In this document: positions 7,092 to 15,995 of the stretch, one piece after another
Numbering within the stretch: position 1 is the stretch's first letter
Layout: each line of letters begins with the position of its first letter
NCBI GenBank assembly: GCA_903910585.1
Contig: CAIWAH010000128.1
Span: 1-55,397 of the forward strand
Direction: 5' to 3'
Origin: an uncultured Verrucomicrobiota bacterium
GTDB taxonomy: Bacteria; Verrucomicrobiota; Verrucomicrobiia; Limisphaerales; UBA9464
DNA: 55,397 nucleotides
Notes under the pieces: generated by a model
Databases searched by the model: none
Told to the model about the DNA's origin: nothing
What the model saw: the letters and a program-made list of their open reading frames with translations, nothing else
Program-made: the position numbers and the translations under genes

Positions 7092-9934
7092 CGGCTCTCC
7101 GCCTCTTCCGCCACGGACTTTCCGCGGCCGGCGAGGGTGAGTATCGCGGGCAGCACGGTGAGGCCGGCCAGCATGCAGGTCGTGGTGCCGGCGCCGAGGA
7201 CCCAGCCGAGGCTGCTGATGCCCTGGTGGTCGGCGATGACGAGGCTGCCGAAACCGGCAATGGTCGTGAGACCGGAAACCAGCACAGCCTTGCCCGTGCT
7301 CTTGGCGAGGATGCCGGGATTCTTCTCCTCGGCGAAACGGTTGAGGATGTGGATGCCGTTGGTGACTCCGATGCCGATGACCAGCGGCAGCATCATGATG
7401 TTCGCCGGGTTGAAGGGGCGGTCGAGCCAGCCCATTGCACCAACCACCCAGATGGCTCCCAGCGCCACTGGCAGCAGCGAAAGCAGCACCGCTCCCAGGC
7501 GCCGGAAGTGGACGAAAACCAGGATGACGATCGCACCCAACGCCCACCAGGCCGCCTCCACGTAGGAGCTGCGAAGGAGTTCGGTGTAATAGTAGAGCTG
7601 CACCGGTTCGCCGGTGGCCTTGGGCACCGCGGACTGGAGTTCCCTCACGAACACCTCCTGCGGCGCGCGGTCCCAGACGTTGGTCTTCGGATAGACCTGG
7701 ATCAGGAAACTGCCATCGAGACCGATGAAGCGATTGCGCAGGGCCGGGGGCAGATCCTGAACCTGAAAGCCGCCACTGGCGTCCTGACCGGACAGCGCGG
7801 CGAAGGTTTCGCGGATGTCGTCGAAGAGCGCCTGCTGATAGGTGCCGAGTTTGACCGCGGAATTGCTCCGGACGCGGTCGTCGCCCCGGAACATGGCCTG
7901 GGTCAGGTCCAGCAACGCGGCCCGGAGTGAAACCAGCTGGGCATGCAGTTCCCTGCGGTCGGTCTTGGCCACTTCGTCCGCGGCGAGGCCGAGATATCCG
8001 TGCAGACCAAACAGGGTCTGGTTCAGGTCGGTGAGGTTCACGGGGCGGCGGTCAGGTTCCGGAAAGTGGATGCTGGCCGTGGTGTTCGTGACCTGCCGGA
8101 TAAGGGTCAGCTTGGGTTGCGCATCTTCGCGGAGGAAGCGGGCCATGGTTTCCGTGGAACCGACCGAGGGCAGTTCCCGAATCTTGGCGGCCAGCGCGAC
8201 CGCCTCCTGCGAGTTGGTCGCCAGCACCGCGCCGTAGAGGGCGGATTTGTCGGACGTCTCCAGCAGCTTCTTCTCGAAGATGACGGCCGGCAGGTTTGCG
8301 CTTTGGAGATTGAGCAGGTTGTAGTCGAAGCGCAGCCGCAACAGCCCGGGAATGCACAGGAGCGTCAGCGCCACGGTGATGCCGATAACGGTCCAAGGGC
8401 GGTCGAGCCAGAGCCGCTCCAACCGGGCCCGGACTTCGACGGGTTCGCCGCCGGCTTCGAACGATTCCAATGCCACTTCGCGGAGCGACTCCGCGCCGGC
8501 GGCCTCGTCGAGCACATTTTGACGCCGACCGCGAAGGAGCAGGACCGGCAGCAGCGTCATCATCGGCACCAGGCAGATGAGCAGGCCGCCGCCGGCGATG
8601 AGGCCCATCTCGGCGATGCCCCGGAAATCGGTAAGTGCCATCGCAAAGAATGCACCGGCGGTGGTGAAGCAGCCTGTGAAGATGCCCTGGCCGGTGTTGA
8701 CCATGGCGAGGTCCATCGCGGCGGCCTCGGAGCGGCCGCGACGGAGTTCCTCCTCGTAGCGGGTGATCAGGTGCACGCCGAAATCGATCGCCAAACCGAT
8801 GAGCATCGGCACGAAGGTGATCGTGAGGATGTTCAGGTGGCCGATGACGAGCGTGGTGTAGCCCATCGTATAAACGAGGCCGACGACAAGGCAGAGGGTC
8901 GCCTTGAGCGGTCGGCCGGTGGCGCGGTAACCGAAGATGAAGATCAGCGCGCACAGCACGAGCGACAGGACCGTGGCCTTGGTGGTGTCGGCCTGGCTCT
9001 GCTGCATCTCGTCGTATTCGAGCACCGTGCCGCCGGTGATGCCGAGATTGACCCCGCCGACTTCGGCGCGGGTCGCCTGCACCAGCTCGCGGAAGAGCCG
9101 CACGGACTGGGAATTGATCTTCGCCTGCAGTCCGTCGCGGGCGGCTTTGGAGCCGCGCTGTTCTGGAGCCAATTCCTCGTCCAGCACCATCCGGGGTCGG
9201 GCGGTGACGAGGTAGATGCGGCCGTTGGCGAACGTGACGTATTTGGCGCGCTCGGCGTCATCGCCGGCACCGAACAACGCATCCACACCCGGCGACGGCG
9301 GCACTCCGGGGCGGGCGAGACTTTGCTCGGCCCGGCGGACGATGCGTTCGAGGGCGGGCAACGCCTTGAGGAGGGACTCGGTCTGGGCGTTCTCGTGCCG
9401 ACCGCTGGTGCGGATGGCGGTGTTCACGCGCTGGAAGAGCGTGACGAGATTGGACGCCGAGGCGAACTGGTTGAGGAAGGGCCGGTAATCGGTCAGCGCC
9501 TGTTGCAGGTCGTGGAGGTTGGTCTCCGAAAGGAACAGCAGCGCCTTGGGGCCCATCAGCTTCAGGTCGCCCTTGTAGAAGACATCGGTGAAGACGTTGG
9601 TCGGGTTCCGGTCGGTGGAATGCGCCTCGAGGCGGGCGGCGAGGCGCTCCACGAACTGGCGATTCTTCTCCAGGTCTTCGGATTCCGCGACGGCGACCAG
9701 ATCGTCCTCGCCGGGGAACTGCTTCTTCAGCTCGAGAAAGTTCCGGTGATACTGGAGGTTGGAATCCACCAGGCTGTTCCGGTCCATGTCAAATTCCAGC
9801 CGGGTCAGCGTGAACCACAGCGACAGACCGAAGAGGACCACCTGGGGCAGCACCACCCAGGCCGGCTGCGTCATGACGAATGCGGCCAGCCGGCGGAGCG
9901 TGCGAACAGCCAGGGAAGGTTTTTCGGCACCCAT
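7088..9934 (-). CDS. RND/MMPL-family exporter, HpnN-like
   Basis: A 948-residue RND-superfamily transporter with two repeats, each made of one transmembrane helix, a large extracytoplasmic domain and a five-helix MMPL/sterol-sensing-type bundle. First bundle: IGLAIDFGVHLITRYEEEL near residue 385. Second bundle: LVIGIGVTNGIHILNRFAEE near residue 855. The layout resembles HpnN, which moves hopanoids to the outer membrane, and other lipid-exporting MMPL proteins; no hopanoid genes are in the window, so the substrate is open. The start at MGAEKPSL (9934) leaves a 97-bp divergent spacer to the sulfatase gene. Upstream in-frame starts would run into that spacer. Confidence 0.85.
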   Translation of the reverse strand: MGAEKPSLAVRTLRRLAAFVMTQPAWVVLPQVVLFGLSLWFTLTRLEFDMDRNSLVDSNLQYHRNFLELKKQFPGEDDLVAVAESEDLEKNRQFVERLAARLEAHSTDRNPTNVFTDVFYKGDLKLMGPKALLFLSETNLHDLQQALTDYRPFLNQFASASNLVTLFQRVNTAIRTSGRHENAQTESLLKALPALERIVRRAEQSLARPGVPPSPGVDALFGAGDDAERAKYVTFANGRIYLVTARPRMVLDEELAPEQRGSKAARDGLQAKINSQSVRLFRELVQATRAEVGGVNLGITGGTVLEYDEMQQSQADTTKATVLSLVLCALIFIFGYRATGRPLKATLCLVVGLVYTMGYTTLVIGHLNILTITFVPMLIGLAIDFGVHLITRYEEELRRGRSEAAAMDLAMVNTGQGIFTGCFTTAGAFFAMALTDFRGIAEMGLIAGGGLLICLVPMMTLLPVLLLRGRRQNVLDEAAGAESLREVALESFEAGGEPVEVRARLERLWLDRPWTVIGITVALTLLCIPGLLRLRFDYNLLNLQSANLPAVIFEKKLLETSDKSALYGAVLATNSQEAVALAAKIRELPSVGSTETMARFLREDAQPKLTLIRQVTNTTASIHFPEPDRRPVNLTDLNQTLFGLHGYLGLAADEVAKTDRRELHAQLVSLRAALLDLTQAMFRGDDRVRSNSAVKLGTYQQALFDDIRETFAALSGQDASGGFQVQDLPPALRNRFIGLDGSFLIQVYPKTNVWDRAPQEVFVRELQSAVPKATGEPVQLYYYTELLRSSYVEAAWWALGAIVILVFVHFRRLGAVLLSLLPVALGAIWVVGAMGWLDRPFNPANIMMLPLVIGIGVTNGIHILNRFAEEKNPGILAKSTGKAVLVSGLTTIAGFGSLVIADHQGISSLGWVLGAGTTTCMLAGLTVLPAILTLAGRGKSVAEEAESR

Positions 9935-10031
9935 GCGGTGCCGGGACGATAATCCGACGAAGAAATGCCGGCCAGTGAATGCTCGGGACTCGCCCAGGCC
10001 CTCGGGCGGTGGTTCGCTCGCCGTCAACTCC

Positions 10032-11399
10032 ATGAAGATCGCATTGCTCTGCCTGGCCATGGGCCTGATTTGCGGAAGATTGCTGAGCGCATCCCCAAAC
10101 CGGCCGAACTTCCTCGTCATCCTCACCGATGACCAACGCGCGGACACGATCAGAGCGCTGGGCAACCGGCACATCCACACGCCGCACCTCGACCGGCTGG
10201 TGCGGGCCGGCACCAGCTTTCGCGAGGCGCACATCATGGGCAGCCCGCAGCACGGCGCGGTGTGTCAGCCGTCGCGGGCGATGCTGATGAGCGGCCGGTC
10301 GGTGTTCCGTGTGCGGGAGGACCTGCGTGACATCGATACCTGGCCGGAACAACTCCGGAAGGCGGGTTACCGAACCTTCATGGCCGGCAAATGGCACAAC
10401 GGCGAGGCGTCCGCCCGACGGGTTTTTCCGGAAGCCGGCGCGGTGTTCCTCGGTGGCATGACCGACCAGTTCAAGGCGGTCGTGACGGACATCCGGTCGG
10501 GGGCGCTCACGAATCGGCGAACGGAGACGAACTTCACCGCGCAGGTCTTCGCCGACGCCGGCCTGGAGTTTCTCCGGAGACAGACGAACGGAGAACCGTT
10601 CTGTCTCTACGTCGCGTTCACCACACCGCACGATCCTCGAAGTGCGCCCCCGGAGTTCCTCCGGCGATATTCCGCCGAGAAGCTGCCGCTGCCATCCAAC
10701 TTTCTGCCGCGACATCCCTTCGACAACGGTGAGCTGGAAATTCGCGACGAAAAGCTGCTCCCGTGGCCGCGCACGCCGGACGCGGTGCGCAGGGAACTGG
10801 CGGAATACTATGCGAGTGTCACGGCAACGGATCACCAGATCGGCCGGCTGCTCTCGGAATTGGATCGGCTGGGGCTGACCGAGCAAACGGTCGTGGTGGT
10901 GGCCGGTGACAATGGTCTCGCAGTGGGCTCGCACGGGCTGCTGGGCAAACAGAATCTCTACGAGCATTCCACCCGGGTGCCGCTCCTGGTGAGCGGGCCG
11001 GGAATCGCGGGCAACCGTCGGTCGGACGAACTGTGCTATCTCGCCGATCTGGCCCCGACACTTTGCGGTTTGGCCAACCTTCCGGCGCCGCGCGACAGCG
11101 AAGGCCTTGATCTGGGACCGGTGCTGCGCGCCGAACGCGGAGCGCAGGGGCGTGAGTCGCTGTTCACCATCTACCGGTCGGGCCAGCGCGCCGTGCGGGA
11201 TGGCCGCTGGAAGCTCATCGAGTATCCTGGAACCGGCCGAAGGCAGCTGTTTGACCTGCAGCGTGACCCGGCGGAAAGGATTGACCTCAGTGAAACGCTC
11301 CGCGGCCGGCGGGAGCTGGCACGGTTGGACAGTTTGCTCAGAAATGAGCAGGAACGATGGGCGGACCCGCTGCGCCGTGGTGACCGCACAACCCATTGA
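10032..11399 (+). CDS. Secreted type I sulfatase
   Basis: A 455-residue formylglycine-dependent sulfatase, likely cleaving sulfate esters from polysaccharides outside the cytoplasm. A Sec signal peptide (MKIALLCLAMGLICGRLLSA) precedes NFLVILTDDQRAD, whose Asp pair binds calcium. The modification site CQPSR lies about 80 residues into the protein, followed by MLMSGRS. AGKWH follows near residue 120, and VVAGDNGLAVGSHGLLGKQN near residue 295 holds the second metal and substrate residues. The ATG choice is supported by the signal peptide. No anaerobic sulfatase-maturating enzyme or formylglycine-generating enzyme is in the window. Substrate unknown. Confidence 0.93.
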   Translation: MKIALLCLAMGLICGRLLSASPNRPNFLVILTDDQRADTIRALGNRHIHTPHLDRLVRAGTSFREAHIMGSPQHGAVCQPSRAMLMSGRSVFRVREDLRDIDTWPEQLRKAGYRTFMAGKWHNGEASARRVFPEAGAVFLGGMTDQFKAVVTDIRSGALTNRRTETNFTAQVFADAGLEFLRRQTNGEPFCLYVAFTTPHDPRSAPPEFLRRYSAEKLPLPSNFLPRHPFDNGELEIRDEKLLPWPRTPDAVRRELAEYYASVTATDHQIGRLLSELDRLGLTEQTVVVVAGDNGLAVGSHGLLGKQNLYEHSTRVPLLVSGPGIAGNRRSDELCYLADLAPTLCGLANLPAPRDSEGLDLGPVLRAERGAQGRESLFTIYRSGQRAVRDGRWKLIEYPGTGRRQLFDLQRDPAERIDLSETLRGRRELARLDSLLRNEQERWADPLRRGDRTTH

Positions 11400-11674
11400 A
11401 CAGCAGATTTCTACGCGCCTTCATGGCCGGCTTGGGTCGCACGATTGAGATTGGGCGCAAAGCTGCTTTCTCAGGGTCTTGCCGGGGAACATCCGGGCCG
11501 CCAGGCCGGGATGGTGTTGGCAAGGAGGTCAACACAACCGGCCGTTCCCGAGGAGGTGAACGGTTGGTTGACGGTGATTTGGCCGCGTGTTGGCGGTCAA
11601 GTGACGGGGAAGCGGCCGTGGCCTGACAACAGGCTACGGCCGCCAGCCTTTTCGGGCTCAACATTTTTAGGCGG
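11400..11674. repeat. Gene-free convergent spacer with long hairpin
   Basis: The spacer lies between the converging sulfatase and UspA genes. A 14-bp stem with one G-T wobble spans 11612-11643 (gcggccgtggcctg, loop acaa, then caggctacggccgc). A second small hairpin (agcc-ttttcg-ggct) lies at 11645-11658, followed by an acatttttag run. It could end transcription from both sides, but no proper T-tract follows the long stem, so a repeat element is as likely. No coding signal seen. Confidence 0.6.
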
Positions 11675-12598
11675 TTACAACGGCCGCACCACCTCGACGG
11701 AACAGTGGGCGCGCGCCGCGACGGCGCTGGCCACACTGCCGAGGTTGCGCTTTTGGCCGTGGTGCAGGCCGTGGGCTCCGAGCACCAGCAGGTCGGCTTT
11801 CCATTCTTCGGCCTGCCGCACGAGCTCTTGTTTGGGGTCGCCTTCGCAGAGGTCCGTTTCCACGGTCAGACGGTGTTCATAGAGCATCCGGGCGAAATGT
11901 TCGACCATGTGGCAGACCCACTCGCGGGGCGAAGCCTCCTGGCTGCGGGCCCATTCGCTGGGGAAGATTCCGGGCCAAGCGATGACGCTTTCGAGCCGGG
12001 GATCAAGCACCGCGATGAGACGGAACAGCGTGCCGGCCGGCCAACTGCGGCTGGCGATTTGGCGGACGGCTGCCACGCAGTCCCCCGAACCATCCACCGC
12101 CACGAGCACCCGAAACGGGGCCCCGGGATGGGCCGGGCGCGGCCGGCTGACGTGGACCGAGCAGGTGGCGGAAGTCAGCACCCGTTGGGACACCGAGCCG
12201 AGCAGAACCCGGCCAAAGGCGCCGCGGCCGTGCGAGCCGACGAAGATCCAGTCCGCCTGCTGCTCTTCGGCAATCCGCACCACGGCCCAACCGGGCGAAT
12301 CGGCGACGGCGAGCGAGGCGATGGTCCATGACGGACAGAGGTGGCGGAGTTTCATGGCCCCGCTGACGGCGACGGCACGCGCCGCATCGATCAGGTCGCG
12401 CGTCTTCAGCCGCAGCGCGGCGAGCCCTGGGGAGAGGGAAAGGTCCACCGCGTCGGCGACCGCTTCCGGTTCGGGCATCCAGATGTCGGCGACGGAAAGG
12501 ACGGTGACGTCCACATCTGCGGGCAGTCCGAGCAACGGCAGCTCGGTCACCGCGTGGTCGGAGCACTCCGAACCATCATAGGCGAATAGAGCTTTCAT
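11675..12598 (-). CDS. Tandem-domain universal stress protein
   Basis: A 307-residue cytosolic protein with two UspA domains. Domain 1 starts MKALFAYDGSECSDHAV and ends with the ATP-binding pattern GSHGRGAFGRVLLGSVSQRV. Domain 2 starts FRVLVAVDGSGDCVAAV and ends with LGAHGLHHGQKRNLGSVASAV. The G-x2-G-x9-G-S pattern in both suggests nucleotide binding. Such proteins act in stress and energy signalling. The ATG at 12598 places the domain at the N-terminus; an upstream in-frame ATG at 12619 would add seven residues. It appears monocistronic. Confidence 0.9.
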   Translation of the reverse strand: MKALFAYDGSECSDHAVTELPLLGLPADVDVTVLSVADIWMPEPEAVADAVDLSLSPGLAALRLKTRDLIDAARAVAVSGAMKLRHLCPSWTIASLAVADSPGWAVVRIAEEQQADWIFVGSHGRGAFGRVLLGSVSQRVLTSATCSVHVSRPRPAHPGAPFRVLVAVDGSGDCVAAVRQIASRSWPAGTLFRLIAVLDPRLESVIAWPGIFPSEWARSQEASPREWVCHMVEHFARMLYEHRLTVETDLCEGDPKQELVRQAEEWKADLLVLGAHGLHHGQKRNLGSVASAVAARAHCSVEVVRPL

Positions 12599-12714
12599 GG
12601 CGTCCGCACCGTGGCGCAAGCCCCTGGGACTGGCGAGCGGTGAATTGGCGGAAGCTTACCCGTCGTTGGCGGTCGCGGAGTATTCGTTTTCAAGGAAACC
12701 GCCGTGGCCACCGG

Positions 12715-12753
12715 AACGAAAAGGCTCCGACTTCCCGGGGAAATCGGAGCCTT
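12715..12753 (-). terminator. Rho-independent terminator of the MocA gene
   Basis: A perfect 10-bp stem (aaggctccga at 12721-12730, tcggagcctt at 12744-12753) with a 13-nt loop. On the minus strand it is followed by TTCG after the arm's own TT. It lies 32 bp past the stop of the oxidoreductase gene. Confidence 0.75.
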
Positions 12754-12784
12754 GAAACGGGTCCAAATGGCGACGGCCGGTGGG

Positions 12785-14272
12785 CTAAACCTTGTTTGGC
12801 ACCACGAAGCCCTTCCGGTAGTCGCGGGTCAGCATCTGGTTCGCTTTCCGGTTATTGGTGAACTTTTCCTTCTTCGGGTCCATCTCCAGGAACTCACCGA
12901 AGGCCAGCGGCGTCGCGGCGATGTCCACCTCGTTGGCCGCGAGGTGGGCGGCCATGCGTTCAAAGGTCTCGTTCGCAGTCGGATTGCTCTTGAGACGGTC
13001 CTTGATCTCCTCGGGCTTGAGCGTCTTGCCCAGGCGCACGCTCACGTTGCCCGTGTGGCACAGGGCGCTGGAGAGGTGGCCTTCGAGGATGTCGGCGTTG
13101 AGGTCCGTGTGCTTCCGCGAGCGGACAGCGGCGTAGAAGTTATCGTAGTGATCCTTCGCGCCGGACCACTTCTTGATTTCCTTGCCGGCATTGTCCACGG
13201 CGGTCGCGGAAGAATAGTTCGGCACGAGCACATGGCCACCCTCGCACTCGATGACCACGGCCACGCTGCCGCCGCGATACCGGTCCATGTTGTTGCTGCC
13301 CCAGCCGCCGTTCTTGATGACTGACTTGGACGAGGGCAGACCGCGGACTTCGAAGATCAGCGGGGCCTGGGCGTAATCGTGGTAAACAAACTGGGTGTTC
13401 GGGGTCTCGCCGTCGTCCACATAGCCCAGGCGGCCGCCCACGCTGAAGACCTTCGGGCTGAGCGCCATTTCGCCGAGGAACCAGCGGGCGATGTCCATCT
13501 GGTGGATGCCCTGGTTGCCCAGATCGCCGCAACCGGTATCCCAGACCCAATGCCAGTCGTAGTGGAGGTTCTTGCGCATGAGCGGCACCTTGGGCGCGGG
13601 ACCGCACCAGAGATCGTAGTCAATGTTTGCGGGGATCGCCGTGGGGCCGCTGACCTTGCCGATGCTGTTGCGGGGCTTGTAGCAGAGGCCGCGGGCGACC
13701 TTGATCTTGCCGAGATTGCCGGCGCGGACCCATTCGACGGCCTCCTTGATGGCGTGGCTGGAACGGCTCTGCGTGCCGGTCTGCACGATCTTCCCGTATT
13801 TGCGGGCGGCCTCGACGATCTTGCGGCCCTCGAAGACGTTGTGGGAAACCGGCTTCTCCAGATAGACATCCTTGCCGGCCTGCACGGACCAGATGGCGCC
13901 GAGCGCGTGCCAGTGATTGGGCGAGGCGATGGAGACGACATCAATGTCGCGGTTCTCCAGCAATTTCCGGAGGTCGGTGTAGCCGGTGACCTTTTCGCCG
14001 GCTTTCTCCGCATCGGCGACGCCCTTGGCGAGCACCTCGGAATCAACGTCGCAATAGGCGACGATGCGGACGTTGCCGCCCTTTTTCTGGAGGCTGCGGA
14101 CCCCGCCGATGTGATCCTTGCCGCGGCCGTTGAAGCCGACGATGGCGACGCGGATCTCGTCATTGGCGCCGATCACGCGCGACGCGGAGGCGGCGCTGAG
14201 GAAGCTGGGAGTGGCAAAAGCCGCCGCGGTGAGCGCGGAGGTTTTCAGGAAGTCACGACGGTTGGTGTTCAT
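12785..14272 (-). CDS. Gfo/Idh/MocA family oxidoreductase with Tat signal
   Basis: A 495-residue NAD(P)-dependent dehydrogenase-type protein. The twin-arginine signal MNTNRRDFLKTSALTAAAFA directs the folded protein to the periplasm. The Rossmann motif IRVAIVGFNGRGKDHIGG follows, then the family EKP motif (DVYLEKPVSHN, near residue 140). The C-terminal part has the Gfo/Idh extension with MDIARWFLG. In Planctomycetota and Verrucomicrobiota these secreted paralogues are abundant and probably act on sugars, some with the cofactor bound before export. It sits downstream of a small membrane protein and a DUF6807 lipoprotein on the same strand, a typical carbohydrate-use group. A strong terminator follows. 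Confidence 0.92.
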   Translation of the reverse strand: MNTNRRDFLKTSALTAAAFATPSFLSAASASRVIGANDEIRVAIVGFNGRGKDHIGGVRSLQKKGGNVRIVAYCDVDSEVLAKGVADAEKAGEKVTGYTDLRKLLENRDIDVVSIASPNHWHALGAIWSVQAGKDVYLEKPVSHNVFEGRKIVEAARKYGKIVQTGTQSRSSHAIKEAVEWVRAGNLGKIKVARGLCYKPRNSIGKVSGPTAIPANIDYDLWCGPAPKVPLMRKNLHYDWHWVWDTGCGDLGNQGIHQMDIARWFLGEMALSPKVFSVGGRLGYVDDGETPNTQFVYHDYAQAPLIFEVRGLPSSKSVIKNGGWGSNNMDRYRGGSVAVVIECEGGHVLVPNYSSATAVDNAGKEIKKWSGAKDHYDNFYAAVRSRKHTDLNADILEGHLSSALCHTGNVSVRLGKTLKPEEIKDRLKSNPTANETFERMAAHLAANEVDIAATPLAFGEFLEMDPKKEKFTNNRKANQMLTRDYRKGFVVPNKV

Positions 14273-14295
14273 GGCGTGGTGATGGAATTTGGAAG

Positions 14296-14319
14296 GCAGG
14301 AAAGCAGGAAAGCAGGAAG
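14296..14319. repeat. Octamer tandem repeat (GCAGGAAA)x3
   Basis: Two perfect copies and one near-perfect copy of GCAGGAAA, about 24 bp upstream of the MocA start on its leader strand. On the minus strand it reads as a CT-rich tract between the small membrane protein gene and the oxidoreductase gene. Confidence 0.8.
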
Positions 14320-14358
14320 TGGAGGTCGATAAGACGGGTTGGTTTATGCGTGAATCCT

Positions 14359-14703
14359 TCATGACAGCTCGCCGTTTGGAGGAGGTGGCAATGAAGGTGA
14401 CGCGAAAGGCTTTGAGACCAAGCGGCGCCGCAACAACTCATAGACCATGAAGGAGCAAAGAATCCCAATTAAGCGCGCCAGAAGCATCCCCTTGCGCAAA
14501 GTGTCAACCGACCAGCCTAGGTTGAGTGCTCCGAACGATTGAACAAATGCATAGGTGATGGCGACCACTAGCGAAGTGGGGATCCATGCGCCAATTGCAA
14601 CAAGGGTCCATTCCATCGGGCTGAGCCCCCGAGACTTGGCTAGTGGAATCATCCGCCATGGGATGATGATCAAGATAAACGCGAGATCGATGAACTTAAG
14701 CAT
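14359..14703 (-). CDS. Small multi-pass membrane protein, unknown
   Basis: A 114-residue protein I do not recognise. Hydrophobic segments: KFIDLAFILIIIPWRMIPL, LVAIGAWIPTSLVVAITYAF and MLLARLIGILCSFMVYELL, that is about three transmembrane helices, with a basic then Pro-rich C-terminus (RRRLVSKPF, LPPPP). It lies 15 bp after the DUF6807 gene and about 86 bp before the MocA gene on the same strand, so it is probably co-transcribed. Base composition is lower in GC than its neighbours, which may indicate a recent acquisition. Confidence 0.65.
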   Translation of the reverse strand: MLKFIDLAFILIIIPWRMIPLAKSRGLSPMEWTLVAIGAWIPTSLVVAITYAFVQSFGALNLGWSVDTLRKGMLLARLIGILCSFMVYELLRRRLVSKPFASPSLPPPPNGELS

Positions 14704-14718
14704 ACCGTCCGTCGAAGC

Positions 14719-15705
14719 TCATTTCGTCTTCACCCATTCCTCAAACGCCGCCGCCACGTTCGCCTGCGTGGTGTCGCCCTGATGGAAGATCATGCGGTAG
14801 CGGAAGGTGACGCTCTGACCGTTGGCGATCTTCAGGTCGCCCGCACCCTTCTCCTTCTTTTCGAAGTCGTGGAGGCCGAACGGATTCGCGGCGAACAGGC
14901 CGTAGTCGCGCACATGCCACCAGGTCGGGTAACGCGGGTTGGCCGGATGATCGAACATCGCGACGCCGACCGTCTTCGCACCGACCGGGCCGTAGTAGTC
15001 CACCCATTTGGCGCGTTTGCCCCAGGTGTCGCCGTCCTTCACGCCCTCGGAGTTCACGATGTGGCCGAGGCCGGGTTTGTTCTTGGGCTGCGTGAGTCGC
15101 ATGGATTCGGCGAGGCGGATAGCCATGGTGCCTTCCTTGGTGTCGCCCAGCACGAGGTCGCCGTGGGATGCGAAGACGGTAACCTCCATGTCCACGATGC
15201 GCTCGGTGCCCTTCGGAGCATGAAACCGCAACGTGCGCTCGTCAGAGGCGATGATCTTGCCGTCCTTGGCGATCCAACGGTTGCGCGTGGTGAGCGAGCC
15301 GGTGTCCTTGCCGGACTTCAGATCGGCGAAGGACTGGTGGACCGTGCGCCCGGCCTTCGCGGATTCGCTCCAGAAATCCTGGCCGTTGGCGTCGCCGTGC
15401 GACCACCAGACCGCGTGGTGATGCGGATGGTCACGCTCCTCGCCGCCGGGATCGGCTTGGGGCCACTGGCGCGTGAAGTGTTCCCCGTCGGGGCCGAGCA
15501 CCGGGAACAGAAATGGGCGGGAGACGTCGCGGAAATGGTAGTCGGTGAAGTGCTGCCCGTTCACTTCCACGCGCACGACGTTGTTCGTCTCGAACACGCG
15601 GACACCGGCTGGGGATTTTGTGGCGGAGGTCGCGCAGCCCGCGGAGCCCAGGAGCAATAGCGAGGTGGCCAATACGGCCGCGGATCGGAACGACACCGGG
15701 AACAT
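14719..15705 (-). CDS. DUF6807 (PmoA-like) lipoprotein
   Basis: A 328-residue secreted protein of the DUF6807 family, whose members are often named PmoA from loose similarity to a methane oxygenase subunit but sit in carbohydrate-use clusters of Planctomycetota, Verrucomicrobiota and Bacteroidota. A signal peptide ends LLLLGSAGC, giving a possible lipobox cysteine. The family landmark RDHPHHHAVWWSHGD lies near residue 95 and probably binds metal. Starting at MFPVSFRSAAVL (15705) places the signal at the N-terminus; an upstream ATG at 15744 would add 13 residues. First gene of a likely three-gene transcript with the small membrane protein and MocA genes. Confidence 0.85.
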   Translation of the reverse strand: MFPVSFRSAAVLATSLLLLGSAGCATSATKSPAGVRVFETNNVVRVEVNGQHFTDYHFRDVSRPFLFPVLGPDGEHFTRQWPQADPGGEERDHPHHHAVWWSHGDANGQDFWSESAKAGRTVHQSFADLKSGKDTGSLTTRNRWIAKDGKIIASDERTLRFHAPKGTERIVDMEVTVFASHGDLVLGDTKEGTMAIRLAESMRLTQPKNKPGLGHIVNSEGVKDGDTWGKRAKWVDYYGPVGAKTVGVAMFDHPANPRYPTWWHVRDYGLFAANPFGLHDFEKKEKGAGDLKIANGQSVTFRYRMIFHQGDTTQANVAAAFEEWVKTK

Positions 15706-15995
15706 GCTGAAGTCAAAATGCCGTGCGGTTCGCGACAGGGTCAACGGTTTTGTCCTGATGGGTCCGTTCAGGCAGGGCCGAAGTTGACCGAAGTCGCGGT
15801 GACCTTTTGTCTTCCACCGCGAGCTCCCGAGTCACACCGGCGTCGGGGTCCACGCCGACGGGCTCGTTTGTGCTCCTGCGGTTTCTCTCGGTTATAGCCC
15901 GGGATCCGAACCGGGGTCAGATTGCCACATTCCCCGTCTGCCGACTTGTCATGAATGTCCGTGTGCGTATTTTCATCCGATAAAGTCCTTGGCGC
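15706..15995. other. Divergent intergenic region
   Basis: The region holds the promoters of the DUF6807 gene (minus) and the DUF1552 gene (plus). A 6-bp palindrome (cggcgt, loop, acgccg) lies at 15838-15857. No coding signal and no clear operator repeat is seen. Confidence 0.5.

Noticed and set aside
5817..7547. N-terminal extension of folC to about 1000 codons
   Set aside because: Runs antisense through the acyltransferase and has no domain; the GTG at 5816 gives the family N-terminus.
7943..9952. 669-codon open frame on the plus strand
   Set aside because: Antisense to the RND exporter; rich in Arg/Gly/His/Glu as shadow frames of GC-rich genes are. No signal peptide or family motif.
9789..11396. 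535-codon open frame on the minus strand
   Set aside because: Antisense to the sulfatase, whose catalytic motifs are clear; composition is that of a shadow.
15900..15935. tRNA T-arm-like sequence (ccggttcggatcccgg) upstream of DUF1552
   Set aside because: Loop is the wrong length and no acceptor, D-arm or anticodon arm can be built around it.
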